Shown here: positions 1 through 8,290 of the stretch, one piece after another
Layout of the letters: each line of letters begins with the position of its first letter
Position numbering within the stretch: position 1 is the stretch's first letter
Assembly: GCF_009671205.1 (NCBI RefSeq)
Contig: NZ_CP045309.1
Coordinates: 2,914,001-2,978,000 of the forward strand
Reading direction: 5' to 3'
From: Micromonospora terminaliae
Lineage (GTDB): Bacteria > Actinomycetota > Actinomycetes > Mycobacteriales > Micromonosporaceae
DNA length: 64,000 nucleotides
Translations under genes and position numbers: made by a program
The notes under the pieces: generated by a model
What the model was told of the DNA's origin: nothing
The model's input: only the letters and a program-made list of their open reading frames with translations
Database searches by the model: none

Positions 1-637
1 CGGGGAGGGCCGGCAGGTCGACCACGGCGACGTCCCCGGCGGCCGCCGGGTCGACGCCGACGGTGACACCGGCGTGCACCACCACCGCCTCGCCGTCGCC
101 CTCGGGTTCGTACCAGGCGATGGTCGGTCCGGTGGGCCGGACCTCCGCGACCTCCAGACGGCGGAACAGCTCCGGGTAGAGCGGCTGGATCACCGGACCG
201 ATGTCCGGCGGCTGGTAGCCGGCGGCGACCCCGGTCAGCTCCGCGATCCGCACCGCGGGGATCTCCTTCAGTACGACGTCCTCGGTGGTCATGCGTCCCT
301 CCGCATCGAGCATCCGGAGCCTCGCCTCGACCGCGGCCAGCCGGGCGGTGTCGGCGGCGACCTGCGCCGCGAGCTGGGCACGGCGCAGCCGCAGCATGCC
401 GCGCAGCTCGGCGACGTCCAGCCGGTCGTCGAGGATCGCCCGGACCTGGTCCAGCGTGAGGCCCAGGTCCTTCAGGGCGACCACCCGGTTGAGCCGGCCG
501 AGCTGGTCCGCCCGGTAGTGCCGGTAGCCGGTGCGCGGGTCGACGACGGCCGGGCGGAGCAGCCCGATGCCGTCGTAGTGGCGCAGCATCCGGACCGACG
601 CCCGGCCGAGTGCGGCGAACTCTCCGATGGTGAACAT
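1..637 (-). CDS. MerR-family transcriptional regulator, C-terminus cut by window edge
   Basis: The protein starts MFTIGEFAALGRASVRMLRH, a typical MerR winged-helix DNA-binding domain (residues 1 to about 70, with the YRHYRADQL wing). A helical dimerisation segment follows (about 75-120), then the start of a GyrI-like effector-binding domain (from about residue 125: VVLKEIPAVRIAELTGV). Members with this layout bind small or amphipathic ligands and activate promoters with over-long spacers. The reading frame leaves the window at its left end, so the last part is missing. The ATG at 637 is supported by the MerR-type promoter just upstream, which suggests autoregulation. The ligand and other targets cannot be inferred. 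Confidence 0.9.
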   Translation of the reverse strand, partial: MFTIGEFAALGRASVRMLRHYDGIGLLRPAVVDPRTGYRHYRADQLGRLNRVVALKDLGLTLDQVRAILDDRLDVAELRGMLRLRRAQLAAQVAADTARLAAVEARLRMLDAEGRMTTEDVVLKEIPAVRIAELTGVAAGYQPPDIGPVIQPLYPELFRRLEVAEVRPTGPTIAWYEPEGDGEAVVVHAGVTVGVDPAAAGDVAVVDLPALP

Positions 638-646
638 GGCCCCCTC

Positions 647-677
647 ACGCTCGTCCCTGACACCGTGTCAGAGTCAA
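647..677 (-). promoter_or_regulatory. MerR-type autoregulated promoter and operator
   Basis: Reading on the minus strand, a -35 box TTGACT (677-672) is followed directly by the perfect palindrome CTGACACGGTGTCAG (671-657) and a weak -10 GAGCGT (652-647). The 19-base spacer filled by a dyad is the hallmark of MerR-family promoters, where the regulator untwists the DNA to align -35 and -10. It lies about 10-40 bases before the MerR ATG. Confidence 0.8.
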
Positions 678-686
678 GCGCCGGGG

Positions 687-2291
687 TCACGGGCGGGACG
701 CGACGCGCCGCACGACGCGCGGGCCGACCAGCCGCCGGACCACCGGCACGGCGTTCCACCTCGCCGCGCCCACCAGGTCCCGAGCGTGCTCCAGCACCGT
801 GTAGTCCGGGCGGGCCAGCCCGTCGGCGATGGCCCGGTCCAGGTCGTTGCCGCAGCGGGTGAGCACACTGTCGAAGTCCCGCCGGACGGGTTCGAGCAGC
901 GGGTAGCCGAAGGAGCGGTGCAGCCGGGCGAAGAGCGGCTTGTAGAGCCGGGCCCGCTCGTGCAGCCCGGAGGAGTACGACATCGGGTTCTTCGGCCGCC
1001 GCCGGATGTAGTCCGGCAGCACGTCGGCGAACGCCCGCCGGACGATCCACTTCTCCTGGCCGTCGCGCAGCTTGAGGTCCAACGGCAGCCGCATGGCCAG
1101 CTCGACCACGCTGAGGTCGAGGAAGGGCACCCGGGCCTCCACCCCGTGGCCCATGCTGGCCCGGTCCACCCGCTGCAGCTCGGTGCGGCACAGGTTGCGG
1201 ATTCGGTGGAGGAAGAGGCGGCGGGACCGCTCGGGGCCGACCTGGTGGTACATGGGGTAGCCGCCGAACAGCTCGTCCGAGCCGTCGCCGGTGAGCACCA
1301 CCTTGACGCCCAGCTCGCGCAGCCGCCGGAAGATGGGCACCGAGACCACGGCGTTGATGATGTCGCCGTACTCGGTCAGCTCGGAGATCCGGATCGCCTC
1401 GCGCACGTCGGCCAGCCGGATGTCGCGCGGGCGCAGCTCGATCACCTCGTGCGGCACGCCCAGGTCGGCGGCGAGCCGCCGGGCGTACGCCACGTCGGGG
1501 CTGTCCGGCACGCCGACCGTGACCGCCACGCAGTCCGGGTGCAGCTGGGCGGCGTGCAGCAGGGCCAGCGAGCTGTCGAGGCCGCCGGAGAGCACCACGC
1601 CCACGGTGAGGTCGGTGTCCAGGCGTACCCGCATGCTGTCGGTGAGCGCGACACGGACGAGCAGGGCGGCCTCGTCCGGATCGTCGATCACCGGCAGCCC
1701 GGCGCCGAGGGTGAGCAGGTCGACGTACGGACGCAGCCGGACCGGCCCGCCGGGCTCGGCCCAGCCGTGGTGCCCGGGCGGCACCTCGCTGATCGGCGCG
1801 CCGTGCCCGACCAGCGCCTTCACCTCGGAGGCGACGTGCAGGCAGCCCGGGCCACCGGACCAGTAGAGCGGCTTCACCCCGAGCGGGTCCCGGGCCAGGT
1901 AGGCCCGGCCGGTGGCCCGTTCCACCACGGCGAACGCGTACTCGCCGCGCAGGCGGCGCACCGCCTCCTCGCCCCACTGCCGGAAGGCGGCGAGGACCAC
2001 CTCGGTGTCGCCGCCGGTGCGGAACCCGTGCCCGAGCCGCGTCAGCTCCGCGCGCAGCTCGTGGTGGTTGAAGACCTCGCCGTTGTAGCAGAGGACGTAC
2101 CGCTCGTCGGGCGAGACCCAGGGCTGCACCGCCCGCTCGCGGTCCACCACCCGCAACCGCCGTACGCCGGCGAGCAGGCCGTTCTCCTGCCGGGTCTCGG
2201 TGACCTCACCGCGCGGGGCGAGGACGGCCAGCATCCGCCGGAAGACGGCCGGATCGGCCTCGGGGCCGATGCTCAGCGCGATCCCGCACAT
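687..2291 (-). CDS. Glutamine-hydrolysing asparagine-synthetase-like amidotransferase
   Basis: A 534-residue class II amidotransferase of the AsnB family. The start was placed at the internal ATG giving MCGIALSIG, because Cys2 must become the N-terminal nucleophile of the glutaminase domain. That domain covers residues 1 to about 190 (CYNGEVFNHHELR, EYAFAVVERATG). The synthetase domain carries the PP-loop SGGLDS at 235-240 and GDGSDELFGGY further on. The usual HRGPD glutaminase motif reads PRGEV, a real deviation. Such enzymes make asparagine or amidate other carboxylates, including peptidoglycan (LtsA) and natural products. Its start lies 4 bases after the stop of the M15-like gene upstream, so the two are probably translationally coupled and act together. 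The substrate is unknown. Confidence 0.88.
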   Translation of the reverse strand: MCGIALSIGPEADPAVFRRMLAVLAPRGEVTETRQENGLLAGVRRLRVVDRERAVQPWVSPDERYVLCYNGEVFNHHELRAELTRLGHGFRTGGDTEVVLAAFRQWGEEAVRRLRGEYAFAVVERATGRAYLARDPLGVKPLYWSGGPGCLHVASEVKALVGHGAPISEVPPGHHGWAEPGGPVRLRPYVDLLTLGAGLPVIDDPDEAALLVRVALTDSMRVRLDTDLTVGVVLSGGLDSSLALLHAAQLHPDCVAVTVGVPDSPDVAYARRLAADLGVPHEVIELRPRDIRLADVREAIRISELTEYGDIINAVVSVPIFRRLRELGVKVVLTGDGSDELFGGYPMYHQVGPERSRRLFLHRIRNLCRTELQRVDRASMGHGVEARVPFLDLSVVELAMRLPLDLKLRDGQEKWIVRRAFADVLPDYIRRRPKNPMSYSSGLHERARLYKPLFARLHRSFGYPLLEPVRRDFDSVLTRCGNDLDRAIADGLARPDYTVLEHARDLVGAARWNAVPVVRRLVGPRVVRRVASRP

Positions 2292-2295
2292 CGGC

Positions 2296-3261
2296 TCAGA
2301 TCCCCATCTCGGCCTCGTAGGCCCGCCGGTACCGGCGGCGCGCGGTGGGCGCGAGGCACACGTGCCAGGCCTGACCCTCGTCGACCACGTTGATCTCGCC
2401 GGCCTCCTGCCGGGCCAGGAGCACCTCGGCGAGGACGTCCCGGACGCCGAACCGGCCGTACCACTCCAGTTCCACGTCGGCCGCCCAGCCGAGGCAGTGC
2501 CCACTGGGCACCATGGCGGCGTAGCCCAGCCGGCGCAGCCGGTACTGGTGCTCGGCGCTGCGGGCGAGGCTGGTCACCCAGAGCGGCGGGGTGGCCGGCG
2601 GAGCGATCGCGGCGAATTCCCGGCCCAGGTCGTTGAGCAGCGCGATCACCTCGCGCCGCGCCCGGCGGAACCGCAACCCGGCGGTACGCGGGGTGGCGTC
2701 CGGGCGCAGCCGCCGCTGGACCGCCCGCAGCCCGCGACCGGCGACGGTGCCGGGCTGCTCCTGGTAGCGGAAGGCGAGCAGGCCACGCCGGCGCAGCCAC
2801 TCCAGGTCGACCAGGTCGGTGCTGGTGTCGACCTGCCCGTCGGTGAGGAAGGTCCCGCTGTCCCGCCACCACAGCACGTCGATCCGGGAGAGCAGGTAGA
2901 TCCGGACCAGCGCCGTGAGGTCGTGCGCCGAGCTGCGGGCGTTGGGCTGGTAGCGGGCCATCTCCAGCAGCAGGGTCTCCCGGGCGCCGACGAATCCCTG
3001 CGGGGTGGCGTCGAGGACGGCGGCGATGGCCGGCTCGCGCAGCCGCTGGTCGAGCAGCACCTGGCGGGCGGTGGTCGACGGCGCGTCCGCGAGGGCGCCC
3101 ACCTCGACCAGCAGCTCCGCCACGGCGGCCCGGTACGCGGCCAGGTCCGGCTCCCCGGGCGGGGTGCGGCGGCCGGCGGACGGGGGCAGCCGGCGGGCGG
3201 GGGCGGCGGACGCGACGGCTGGCCGGGGCTGGTGGCCGGGGCTTCGGCTGGGCACTCGCAT
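2296..3261 (-). CDS. M15-peptidase-like (DUF5715-type) protein
   Basis: A 321-residue protein. Residues 253-262 read SGHCLGWAAD, which fits the SxHxxGxAxD zinc motif of M15/VanY-type peptidases, and a later AWH (298-300) supplies the expected third ligand. Predicted metal ligands are H255, D262 and H300. The N-terminal 220 residues are helical with no recognised domain, and there is no clear signal peptide. The ATG at 3261 was chosen because GGAGAGG lies about 8 bases upstream; an in-frame start at 3309 has no ribosome site. It precedes the amidotransferase by 4 bases. Known family members are poorly characterised, so peptidase activity is an inference from the motif. Confidence 0.7.
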   Translation of the reverse strand: MRVPSRSPGHQPRPAVASAAPARRLPPSAGRRTPPGEPDLAAYRAAVAELLVEVGALADAPSTTARQVLLDQRLREPAIAAVLDATPQGFVGARETLLLEMARYQPNARSSAHDLTALVRIYLLSRIDVLWWRDSGTFLTDGQVDTSTDLVDLEWLRRRGLLAFRYQEQPGTVAGRGLRAVQRRLRPDATPRTAGLRFRRARREVIALLNDLGREFAAIAPPATPPLWVTSLARSAEHQYRLRRLGYAAMVPSGHCLGWAADVELEWYGRFGVRDVLAEVLLARQEAGEINVVDEGQAWHVCLAPTARRRYRRAYEAEMGI

Positions 3262-3370
3262 GGTCGGCCCCTCTCCGGGCAGGACACGGCGTAGTCGAAC
3301 CTGAAACACACCGTAATCACCAGGACGGGCAGCTCCCCGAACAATCCTCCTATCTCCCCCCTAAGGTGCC

Positions 3371-4156
3371 TCATCCCGCCACGAGGTCCTGCACCCAGGC
3401 GTAATCCGGTGCGGGTGGCAGGCCGGCGTCCCGGCCGGCCCGGACCGCGTCGGCCAGGTGCAGCGCCGCGCCCAGGGCGGCGCGGAACAGCAGCGAGCCG
3501 GTGCTGACCCGGGCCACCCCGAGCCGGCCCAGCGTGGCCAGATCCGGGCCGCCCGGCCGGTGCAGCACGTTGAGCGGCAGCCCCACCTCGGCCACCAGCA
3601 GCTCGACGGTGTCGTCCGGAGCGGCCGGGGCGAACAGCCCGTCCGCGCCCGCCGCCCGGTACGCCGCCGCCCGCTCCAGCGCCGCCGGCAGCGGGTCGGG
3701 CGCCCCCAGCCACCAGGCGTCGGTGCGCGCGTTGACGAAGAGGCCCGGCACCCCGGCGCGGATCGCCGCGATCTTGGCGGCCACCTCGTCCGCGGGCGCG
3801 AGGGTGCCGTCCGGCCGGCCGTCCTCCAGGTTCACACCCACCACGCCGAGCGCGGCCAGTTCGCCGACGTACCCGGCCACCCCCGCCGGGTCGGCGTCGA
3901 AGCCGTCCTCGATGTCCACGGTGAGCAGCACCGGCAGGTCCCGCAGGCGACGGGCCAGGTCGAGGGTCTCGTCGCGCGTCGCCCCCGTCCCGTCCGGCCG
4001 CCCGGCGGCCGCGGCCACCCCGAGGCTCGTGGTGCCCACGGCCGGATGGCCCCGGGCCGCGAGCGCCGCGGCGGAGGCGTGGTCCCAGGCGTTGGGCAGC
4101 AGCAGCGGCCGGCCGGACCGGTGCAGGGCACGGAAGGCGGCGGCGCGGTCGGTCAT
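3371..4156 (-). CDS. Isocitrate lyase/PEP mutase superfamily enzyme
   Basis: A 261-residue TIM-barrel enzyme of the ICL/PEPM superfamily. Recognisable pieces are LLLPNAWDHASA near the N-terminus, TVDIEDGFD (about 94-102, Mg-binding acids), GVNLEDG and FVNARTDAWW. The EDK-x5-NS signature of true phosphonopyruvate-forming PEP mutases is absent (the site reads NLEDGRPDG), so a lyase, decarboxylase or hydrolase acting on a 2-hydroxy or 2-oxo acid is more likely than phosphonate synthesis. The start overlaps the stop of the upstream P450 gene by ATGA, so the two are coupled. The substrate is not known. Confidence 0.85.
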   Translation of the reverse strand: MTDRAAAFRALHRSGRPLLLPNAWDHASAAALAARGHPAVGTTSLGVAAAAGRPDGTGATRDETLDLARRLRDLPVLLTVDIEDGFDADPAGVAGYVGELAALGVVGVNLEDGRPDGTLAPADEVAAKIAAIRAGVPGLFVNARTDAWWLGAPDPLPAALERAAAYRAAGADGLFAPAAPDDTVELLVAEVGLPLNVLHRPGGPDLATLGRLGVARVSTGSLLFRAALGAALHLADAVRAGRDAGLPPAPDYAWVQDLVAG

Positions 4157-5211
4157 CGGAACATCACCTCGAGGCTGGTCGGAACACGCAGGGTGGGGTG
4201 TGGGTCGTAGCTCACGGGCTCGGCGCCGGGGGCGGCGGGCACCGTGGGGCGGCACCGGTCGCGCAGCACCTCGACCACCCCGGCGGCGAGGGCGAGGGCG
4301 TGCCGTTCGCCCGGGCAGCCCCGGGGACCGGCGCCGAAGGTCAACGCCCCGCCGGGCCGGCCGGGGCGGAACGCATCCGGGTCCGGATGGACGGCCGGGT
4401 CCCGGTTGGCCGCGTCGAAGCGGAGCAGCAGCACGCTCTCCGGGCCGATCTCCTGGCCGCCCAGGCGCCGCGCGCCGGTCGCGACCCGGCGGGTGGCGCG
4501 CACCGGCGGGTCCAGGCGCAGCACCTCGGCCAGCAGGTCGGCGGTGTCGAGAGTGGCCGGCGCGGCCAGCCCGTACCGGACGGCGTTGCCGATCAGCCCG
4601 GCCGTGGCATCGGCGGCCTGCACGAGCAGACCGATCCGGTTCGCGGCGGCCTCGGCCGGGGCCGGCGGCGACAGGGCGAGCAGCGCGGCCACCGCGCGGT
4701 CGGCGCGCGCCACGGCCGCCGGCTCGGCGCCCGGGTGGTAGGCCGCGGCCACCGCGGTCACCGCCGGCACGGCCGCCGCCGGGTCGGCCAGGCCGAGCCG
4801 CGCCGCCAGCACCTCCAGGGGTACGCGCCGCGCGAGCAGTGCCATCACGTCGACCCGCTGGTCGGAGCCGTGACCCGCTACGGCCGTCGGCAGGGTCACC
4901 GCGTCGAGCAGGGCGGCGGTGGATCGGGCGGTTGCCGCGCGCAGCTCGTCCGGGTCGAGGCCGGCCAACGCGGCGACCCCGATCGCCCGCCGGGCGGGGT
5001 GCCGGTCCGGCGGGCTGAACCGGCTCACGGCGCCGCGCAGCCAGGCCAGGGTGCCGTACGGTCCGCCGGGCGCGGTGGGCACCACGTACCCGGGGTCGGT
5101 CAGCACGGCGACCACGTCGGCGTGCCGGGTGATCAGCCAGCCGTCGTGGACGGGCAGCGGTGGCCCGCAGGCCGGCGTGTGCGGGGCGGGCGGGAGCGTC
5201 GGGCAGGTCAT
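4153..5211 (-). CDS. Cytochrome P450, short and atypical
   Basis: A 352-residue P450, about 50 residues shorter than the usual bacterial form. Evidence: ExxR helix as EVLR, I-helix region LVQAADATAG, and a heme-ligand loop FGAGPRGCPGERHALALAAG with the axial Cys kept and the common His two before it replaced by Arg. The shortening is N-terminal: the protein opens at DGWLITRHADVVAVL, lacking the first helices. Upstream in-frame starts exist (for example at 5310) but add arginine-rich sequence unlike P450. It is coupled by a 4-base overlap to the ICL/PEPM gene. Redox partners are not encoded here. Substrate unknown. Confidence 0.85.
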   Translation of the reverse strand: MTCPTLPPAPHTPACGPPLPVHDGWLITRHADVVAVLTDPGYVVPTAPGGPYGTLAWLRGAVSRFSPPDRHPARRAIGVAALAGLDPDELRAATARSTAALLDAVTLPTAVAGHGSDQRVDVMALLARRVPLEVLAARLGLADPAAAVPAVTAVAAAYHPGAEPAAVARADRAVAALLALSPPAPAEAAANRIGLLVQAADATAGLIGNAVRYGLAAPATLDTADLLAEVLRLDPPVRATRRVATGARRLGGQEIGPESVLLLRFDAANRDPAVHPDPDAFRPGRPGGALTFGAGPRGCPGERHALALAAGVVEVLRDRCRPTVPAAPGAEPVSYDPHPTLRVPTSLEVMFR

Positions 5212-5332
5212 CGTCCGACCGTAGGGCCGGCTCGCTTCGGTCCCGACCGAACGATCGTGCCGCCGCCGGCTCGTCACGGCACGCATTTCCCACGGGACGC
5301 CGCCGCGCACCGCCGGCGGCTAGCCTGACGGC

Positions 5333-5863
5333 GTGCGTACGGTCGAACTGCTCTGCTCGCCGGAGCTGGAGGAGGCGGTACGGGCGGCCTGGGAACGGCT
5401 CGCCGCCGCCGGCCTGCCCAGCCTGGCCCGCCACCAGCACCCGACCAACCGGCCGCACCTGACCCTCGCCTCGGTCGACGAGTTTTCGCCCGGCGCCGAG
5501 CAGCGCCTCGCCGACCTCTGCGACGCGGCGCTGCCGCTGCCGGCCCGGCTGGACCGGGTGGCCGTCCTCGACGGCAGCGCGCCGCTGGTGTGGCTGGTTC
5601 GCCCCACGCCGCAGCTCGTCGCCCTGCACGGCGCGGTCTGGGACGTGCTCGCCGGGGCGCCCGGGCCGCAGCCGTGGCACCTGCCCGGGCGCTGGGTGCC
5701 GCACCTGAGCCTGGCGCTGCGGTTCCGCGACGCCGACCGCCGCCAGGCCCGGGCGCTCGCCGGGCCGGACCGGCCGGGCGGGGAGTTCGTGGCCGCGCGC
5801 AGCTACGACAGCGACACCCGGACGGTCTGCGACCTGACCCGGCCTGCCCGCGCCCCGGGGCGT
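5333..5863 (+). CDS. 2'-5' RNA ligase-family (2H phosphoesterase) protein, no in-frame stop
   Basis: From a GTG start the product shows the two HxT/Sx motifs of the 2H phosphoesterase superfamily: HLTL in RPHLTLASVDEF (about residue 43) and HLSL in WVPHLSLALRF (about 121). These form the two-histidine active site used on cyclic or 2'-5' phosphodiesters. The recognisable domain ends around SYDSDTRTVCDL (near base 5840). The frame then has no stop: it runs through a terminator hairpin and antisense to the next gene. The end given is only the approximate limit of the domain. A stop exists in another frame at 5863-5865, so a recent frameshift or a sequence error is likely. Confidence 0.7.
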
Positions 5864-5897
5864 GACCGGGGCTGCCCGTCATCGGACGATCCCGGCG

Positions 5898-5931
5898 GAC
5901 CGGGGCCGCCCGTAGCCGGACGGCCCCGGTC
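5898..5931. terminator. Bidirectional hairpin between convergent genes
   Basis: GACCGGGGCCG at 5898-5908 pairs perfectly with CGGCCCCGGTC at 5921-5931. It lies between the 2H phosphoesterase gene and the end of the GH43 gene on the other strand, which supports the former ending before this point. No T-run is present, as is usual in actinomycete terminators. Confidence 0.6.
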
Positions 5932-5938
5932 GCCCGGT

Positions 5939-8161
5939 TCAGCGGTAGAACCGCAGGTAGTCGAACTCCGCGGTCACCGCCGGGGTGGCGCCGCCGTGCG
6001 CGACCAGACCGATCCGCGGCGTCGTGTCAGCCGGGAAGGTCCAGACCGCGCCCCACGTCCAGTGCGTGCCGTCGCGGCTGGAGGCGGCTCGGAACTCGTG
6101 CTCGCCGGTGGCCCGGTCGACGTGGTGCGCCAGCCGCAGCCAGGTCGTGGTGGCCGGGGTGCCGACGATGCTGCCGCCGTAAACGGGCCGGCCGGCGAAG
6201 GGCAGCTCGTAGCCGTACTCGACCTGGCGGGTGTTCCAGATGGCCACCTGGGCGAGCCGGGCGAACCGGTCGTCGTCCACGTAGGCCACGAGGCCCGCCT
6301 GCTGGTAGTTGCGGACGACGTCCTCGCCCAGGTCGAGGGTCACCTTCGTCTCCGCGACGTAGTCGCCCGCCGGCGCGTCGCGCAGCAGGACCCCGGCGGT
6401 GTTGCCGGTGCCCACCAGGTCGGTCGACTCGACCGGCCAGCGCAGCGCCCCGCCGGTCACCGTGGCGGCCGGGTTGGGCCGGATCCACTGCCAGGCCGGG
6501 TCGAGCCCGCCGGTGAACTCGTCGGAGTACCCGGCGAGCACCGGGCCGACGCGGGGCGGCGCGACGGTGTGCCGGACCGGGCGGTACAGCGCTGCCGCGC
6601 TGACGTTGTCGAACTCCGCCGGGCCGCCGTCGGCGCGCAGCGCGAGCGGACCGGCCGCGGGCCGGGTGAGCGTCAGCGCCACCACGGCGAGCTGGTCGCC
6701 GAGGCGGGCCGGGCTCAGCTCGGCGACGAGCCGGCGGTCACGGATCTCCACGGCCAGGTTGTGCCGGTCGGTGAGGTCGAGACCGGCGGGCAGCGGCACG
6801 CTCGCCGTCGCGCCGCCACTCTCCCGGGCGGTCAGCCGGCCGCCGCCGACCGTGACGTCCACCCGGCCGAGCCGCAGCCCGGCGGTGTCCGCGCCGGCCA
6901 ACCGCAGGTCGGCTTCGGCCCGTACGTCGCCGCCGAGGCCGGCCCGGGCGGTCAGCGTGCCGGTGCCGGCCAGTACGCCGCCGGTGACCCGCCAGTGGCC
7001 CGTGCCGCCCCGCCAGCCGCCCAGGTCGGCGGTGTCGAAGCGGGCGTCGACCCGGCCGGTGGTGACCGGCGCGGGCCGGGCGTCTTCGGAGGGGCCGGCG
7101 CCGGCGTTGACGGTCGGCCAGCCGTCCACCCAGTCGAGGCGGTCCAGCAGCATGGGCCGCTCGTTGATCCCGAACGGCTCGTCCAGGTACGGGTCGGCCC
7201 GGTCGATCGCGTGGTAGGCGATCCAGTCCTGCCCGGAGAGGTCGGTGAGCACGGCGTTGTGCCCGGTGCCGATCCACCGGTTGCCGTTCTGGGTGAGCAC
7301 CGGCGTGCCGCCGGCCCGGGACACGTCCAGCCGCTGGCCGTCCCGGTCCACGAACGGACCACGCGGGTCGCGCGCCCGGCCGACCTGCACCGAGTAACCG
7401 GTGGCCGGGCCGGCGCAGCAGTTCGCCGTGGAGGCGAACAGCCAGTACCAGCCGTCGTGGCGCAGCACGTAGCCGCCCTCGAACTTGTTGTCGATGGCGA
7501 CCAGGCTCGGCGTGCCGACCGCGTGCAGCCCGTCGGGCGTGAGCTCGGTGACCGAGATGCCGCCGTAGTAGCTGCCGAAGTAGAGGTACGACCGGCCGTC
7601 GACGTCCGTGAACTGGCTCGGGTCGATGGTCCAGAGGTAGCCGCCGCCCCCGCCCGGCCGGGGTGCGACCACGGGCGAGTCGGCGAACGTCCACGGTCCG
7701 GCCGGGGTGGGCGCGGTGGCCGCCCCGATCGCGGTGTCGAAGGTGTCGCCGGAGACGGTGGTGTCGGTGACGGTCACGTACATCACCCAGCGGTCGCCGA
7801 TCCGGCGCACGTCGGGCGCCCAGAACGCGGCCCCGGGTGCGGCGAAGGACGGTCGCTGGTCGGGCGCGAAGGCGTCGCCCACGTAGGTCCAGTCGACCAG
7901 GTCGGCCGAGCGGGCGATCGGCACCCGGTGCGCCTGGCGTTCGCCCTCGCGCAGCGGGTCGGAGGTGCCGAAGGCGTACCAGAGGCCGTCGTCGCCGCGG
8001 ACGACGACGGGGTCGGCGAAGGTGTCGGCGAAGCCGGCCGAGACCGGGTTCCGGTAGCGGTCGGCTGCCGCGGCCGCCGGTGCGGCGGCCGCGGCCGTGG
8101 TCGTCGTCAGGAGCAGAGCGAGTGCGGCGGCGAGCACGCCGCCGCGGTGGAGGTGTCCCAT
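5939..8161 (-). CDS. Secreted glycoside hydrolase family 43 (arabinanase-like) with C-terminal lectin-like domains
   Basis: A 740-residue exported enzyme. Residues 1 to about 33 form a signal peptide ending in an Ala-rich stretch. The five-bladed GH43 propeller follows: ADPVVVRGDDGLWYAFG supplies the catalytic base Asp, WTIDPSQFTD the pKa-modulating Asp, and KFEGGYVL the acid Glu. GHNAVLTDLSGQDWIAYHA is typical of endo-1,5-arabinanases or related enzymes. From about residue 350 come a beta-sandwich and then a DUF1349 or xylosidase-C-terminal-like domain (SDEFTGGLDPAWQW onwards). It probably cleaves arabinan side chains of plant pectin outside the cell. An inverted repeat 49-72 bases upstream may bind a sugar-responsive repressor. 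Confidence 0.9.
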   Translation of the reverse strand: MGHLHRGGVLAAALALLLTTTTAAAAAPAAAAADRYRNPVSAGFADTFADPVVVRGDDGLWYAFGTSDPLREGERQAHRVPIARSADLVDWTYVGDAFAPDQRPSFAAPGAAFWAPDVRRIGDRWVMYVTVTDTTVSGDTFDTAIGAATAPTPAGPWTFADSPVVAPRPGGGGGYLWTIDPSQFTDVDGRSYLYFGSYYGGISVTELTPDGLHAVGTPSLVAIDNKFEGGYVLRHDGWYWLFASTANCCAGPATGYSVQVGRARDPRGPFVDRDGQRLDVSRAGGTPVLTQNGNRWIGTGHNAVLTDLSGQDWIAYHAIDRADPYLDEPFGINERPMLLDRLDWVDGWPTVNAGAGPSEDARPAPVTTGRVDARFDTADLGGWRGGTGHWRVTGGVLAGTGTLTARAGLGGDVRAEADLRLAGADTAGLRLGRVDVTVGGGRLTARESGGATASVPLPAGLDLTDRHNLAVEIRDRRLVAELSPARLGDQLAVVALTLTRPAAGPLALRADGGPAEFDNVSAAALYRPVRHTVAPPRVGPVLAGYSDEFTGGLDPAWQWIRPNPAATVTGGALRWPVESTDLVGTGNTAGVLLRDAPAGDYVAETKVTLDLGEDVVRNYQQAGLVAYVDDDRFARLAQVAIWNTRQVEYGYELPFAGRPVYGGSIVGTPATTTWLRLAHHVDRATGEHEFRAASSRDGTHWTWGAVWTFPADTTPRIGLVAHGGATPAVTAEFDYLRFYR

Positions 8162-8209
8162 CAGGCCTGCCTTGGAGGTAGACGGAGGTCACTGCGGTGC
8201 CCCCGTTTC

Positions 8210-8233
8210 TACAACGTTGGAGACAACGATGTA
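8210..8233. promoter_or_regulatory. Inverted-repeat operator upstream of the GH43 gene
   Basis: TACAACGTTG (8210-8219) and CAACGATGTA (8224-8233) form a 10-base inverted repeat with one mismatch and a 4-base spacer. Its size and CG-centred half-sites resemble LacI-family operators of sugar-utilisation genes. It lies in the divergent region between the GH43 gene and the ArsR-type gene, so it could serve either. The regulator is not identified. Confidence 0.55.
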
Positions 8234-8290
8234 AAGCGCGACGCGCACGTGTCGGTGGGTGCCGAACGATTCACGTGCCAGCATTGCCGC

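Noticed and set aside
627..2393. 588-codon open frame on the plus strand
   Set aside because: It lies opposite the amidotransferase gene, is rich in Pro, Gly, Arg and His without domains, and reflects the low stop frequency of very GC-rich DNA.
3371..4156. Phosphonate biosynthesis (true PEP mutase)
   Set aside because: The EDK-x5-NS signature is missing and no phosphonopyruvate decarboxylase lies nearby.
3501..5018. 505-codon open frame on the plus strand
   Set aside because: Antisense to the ICL/PEPM and P450 genes; Arg/Pro/Ala-rich sequence only.
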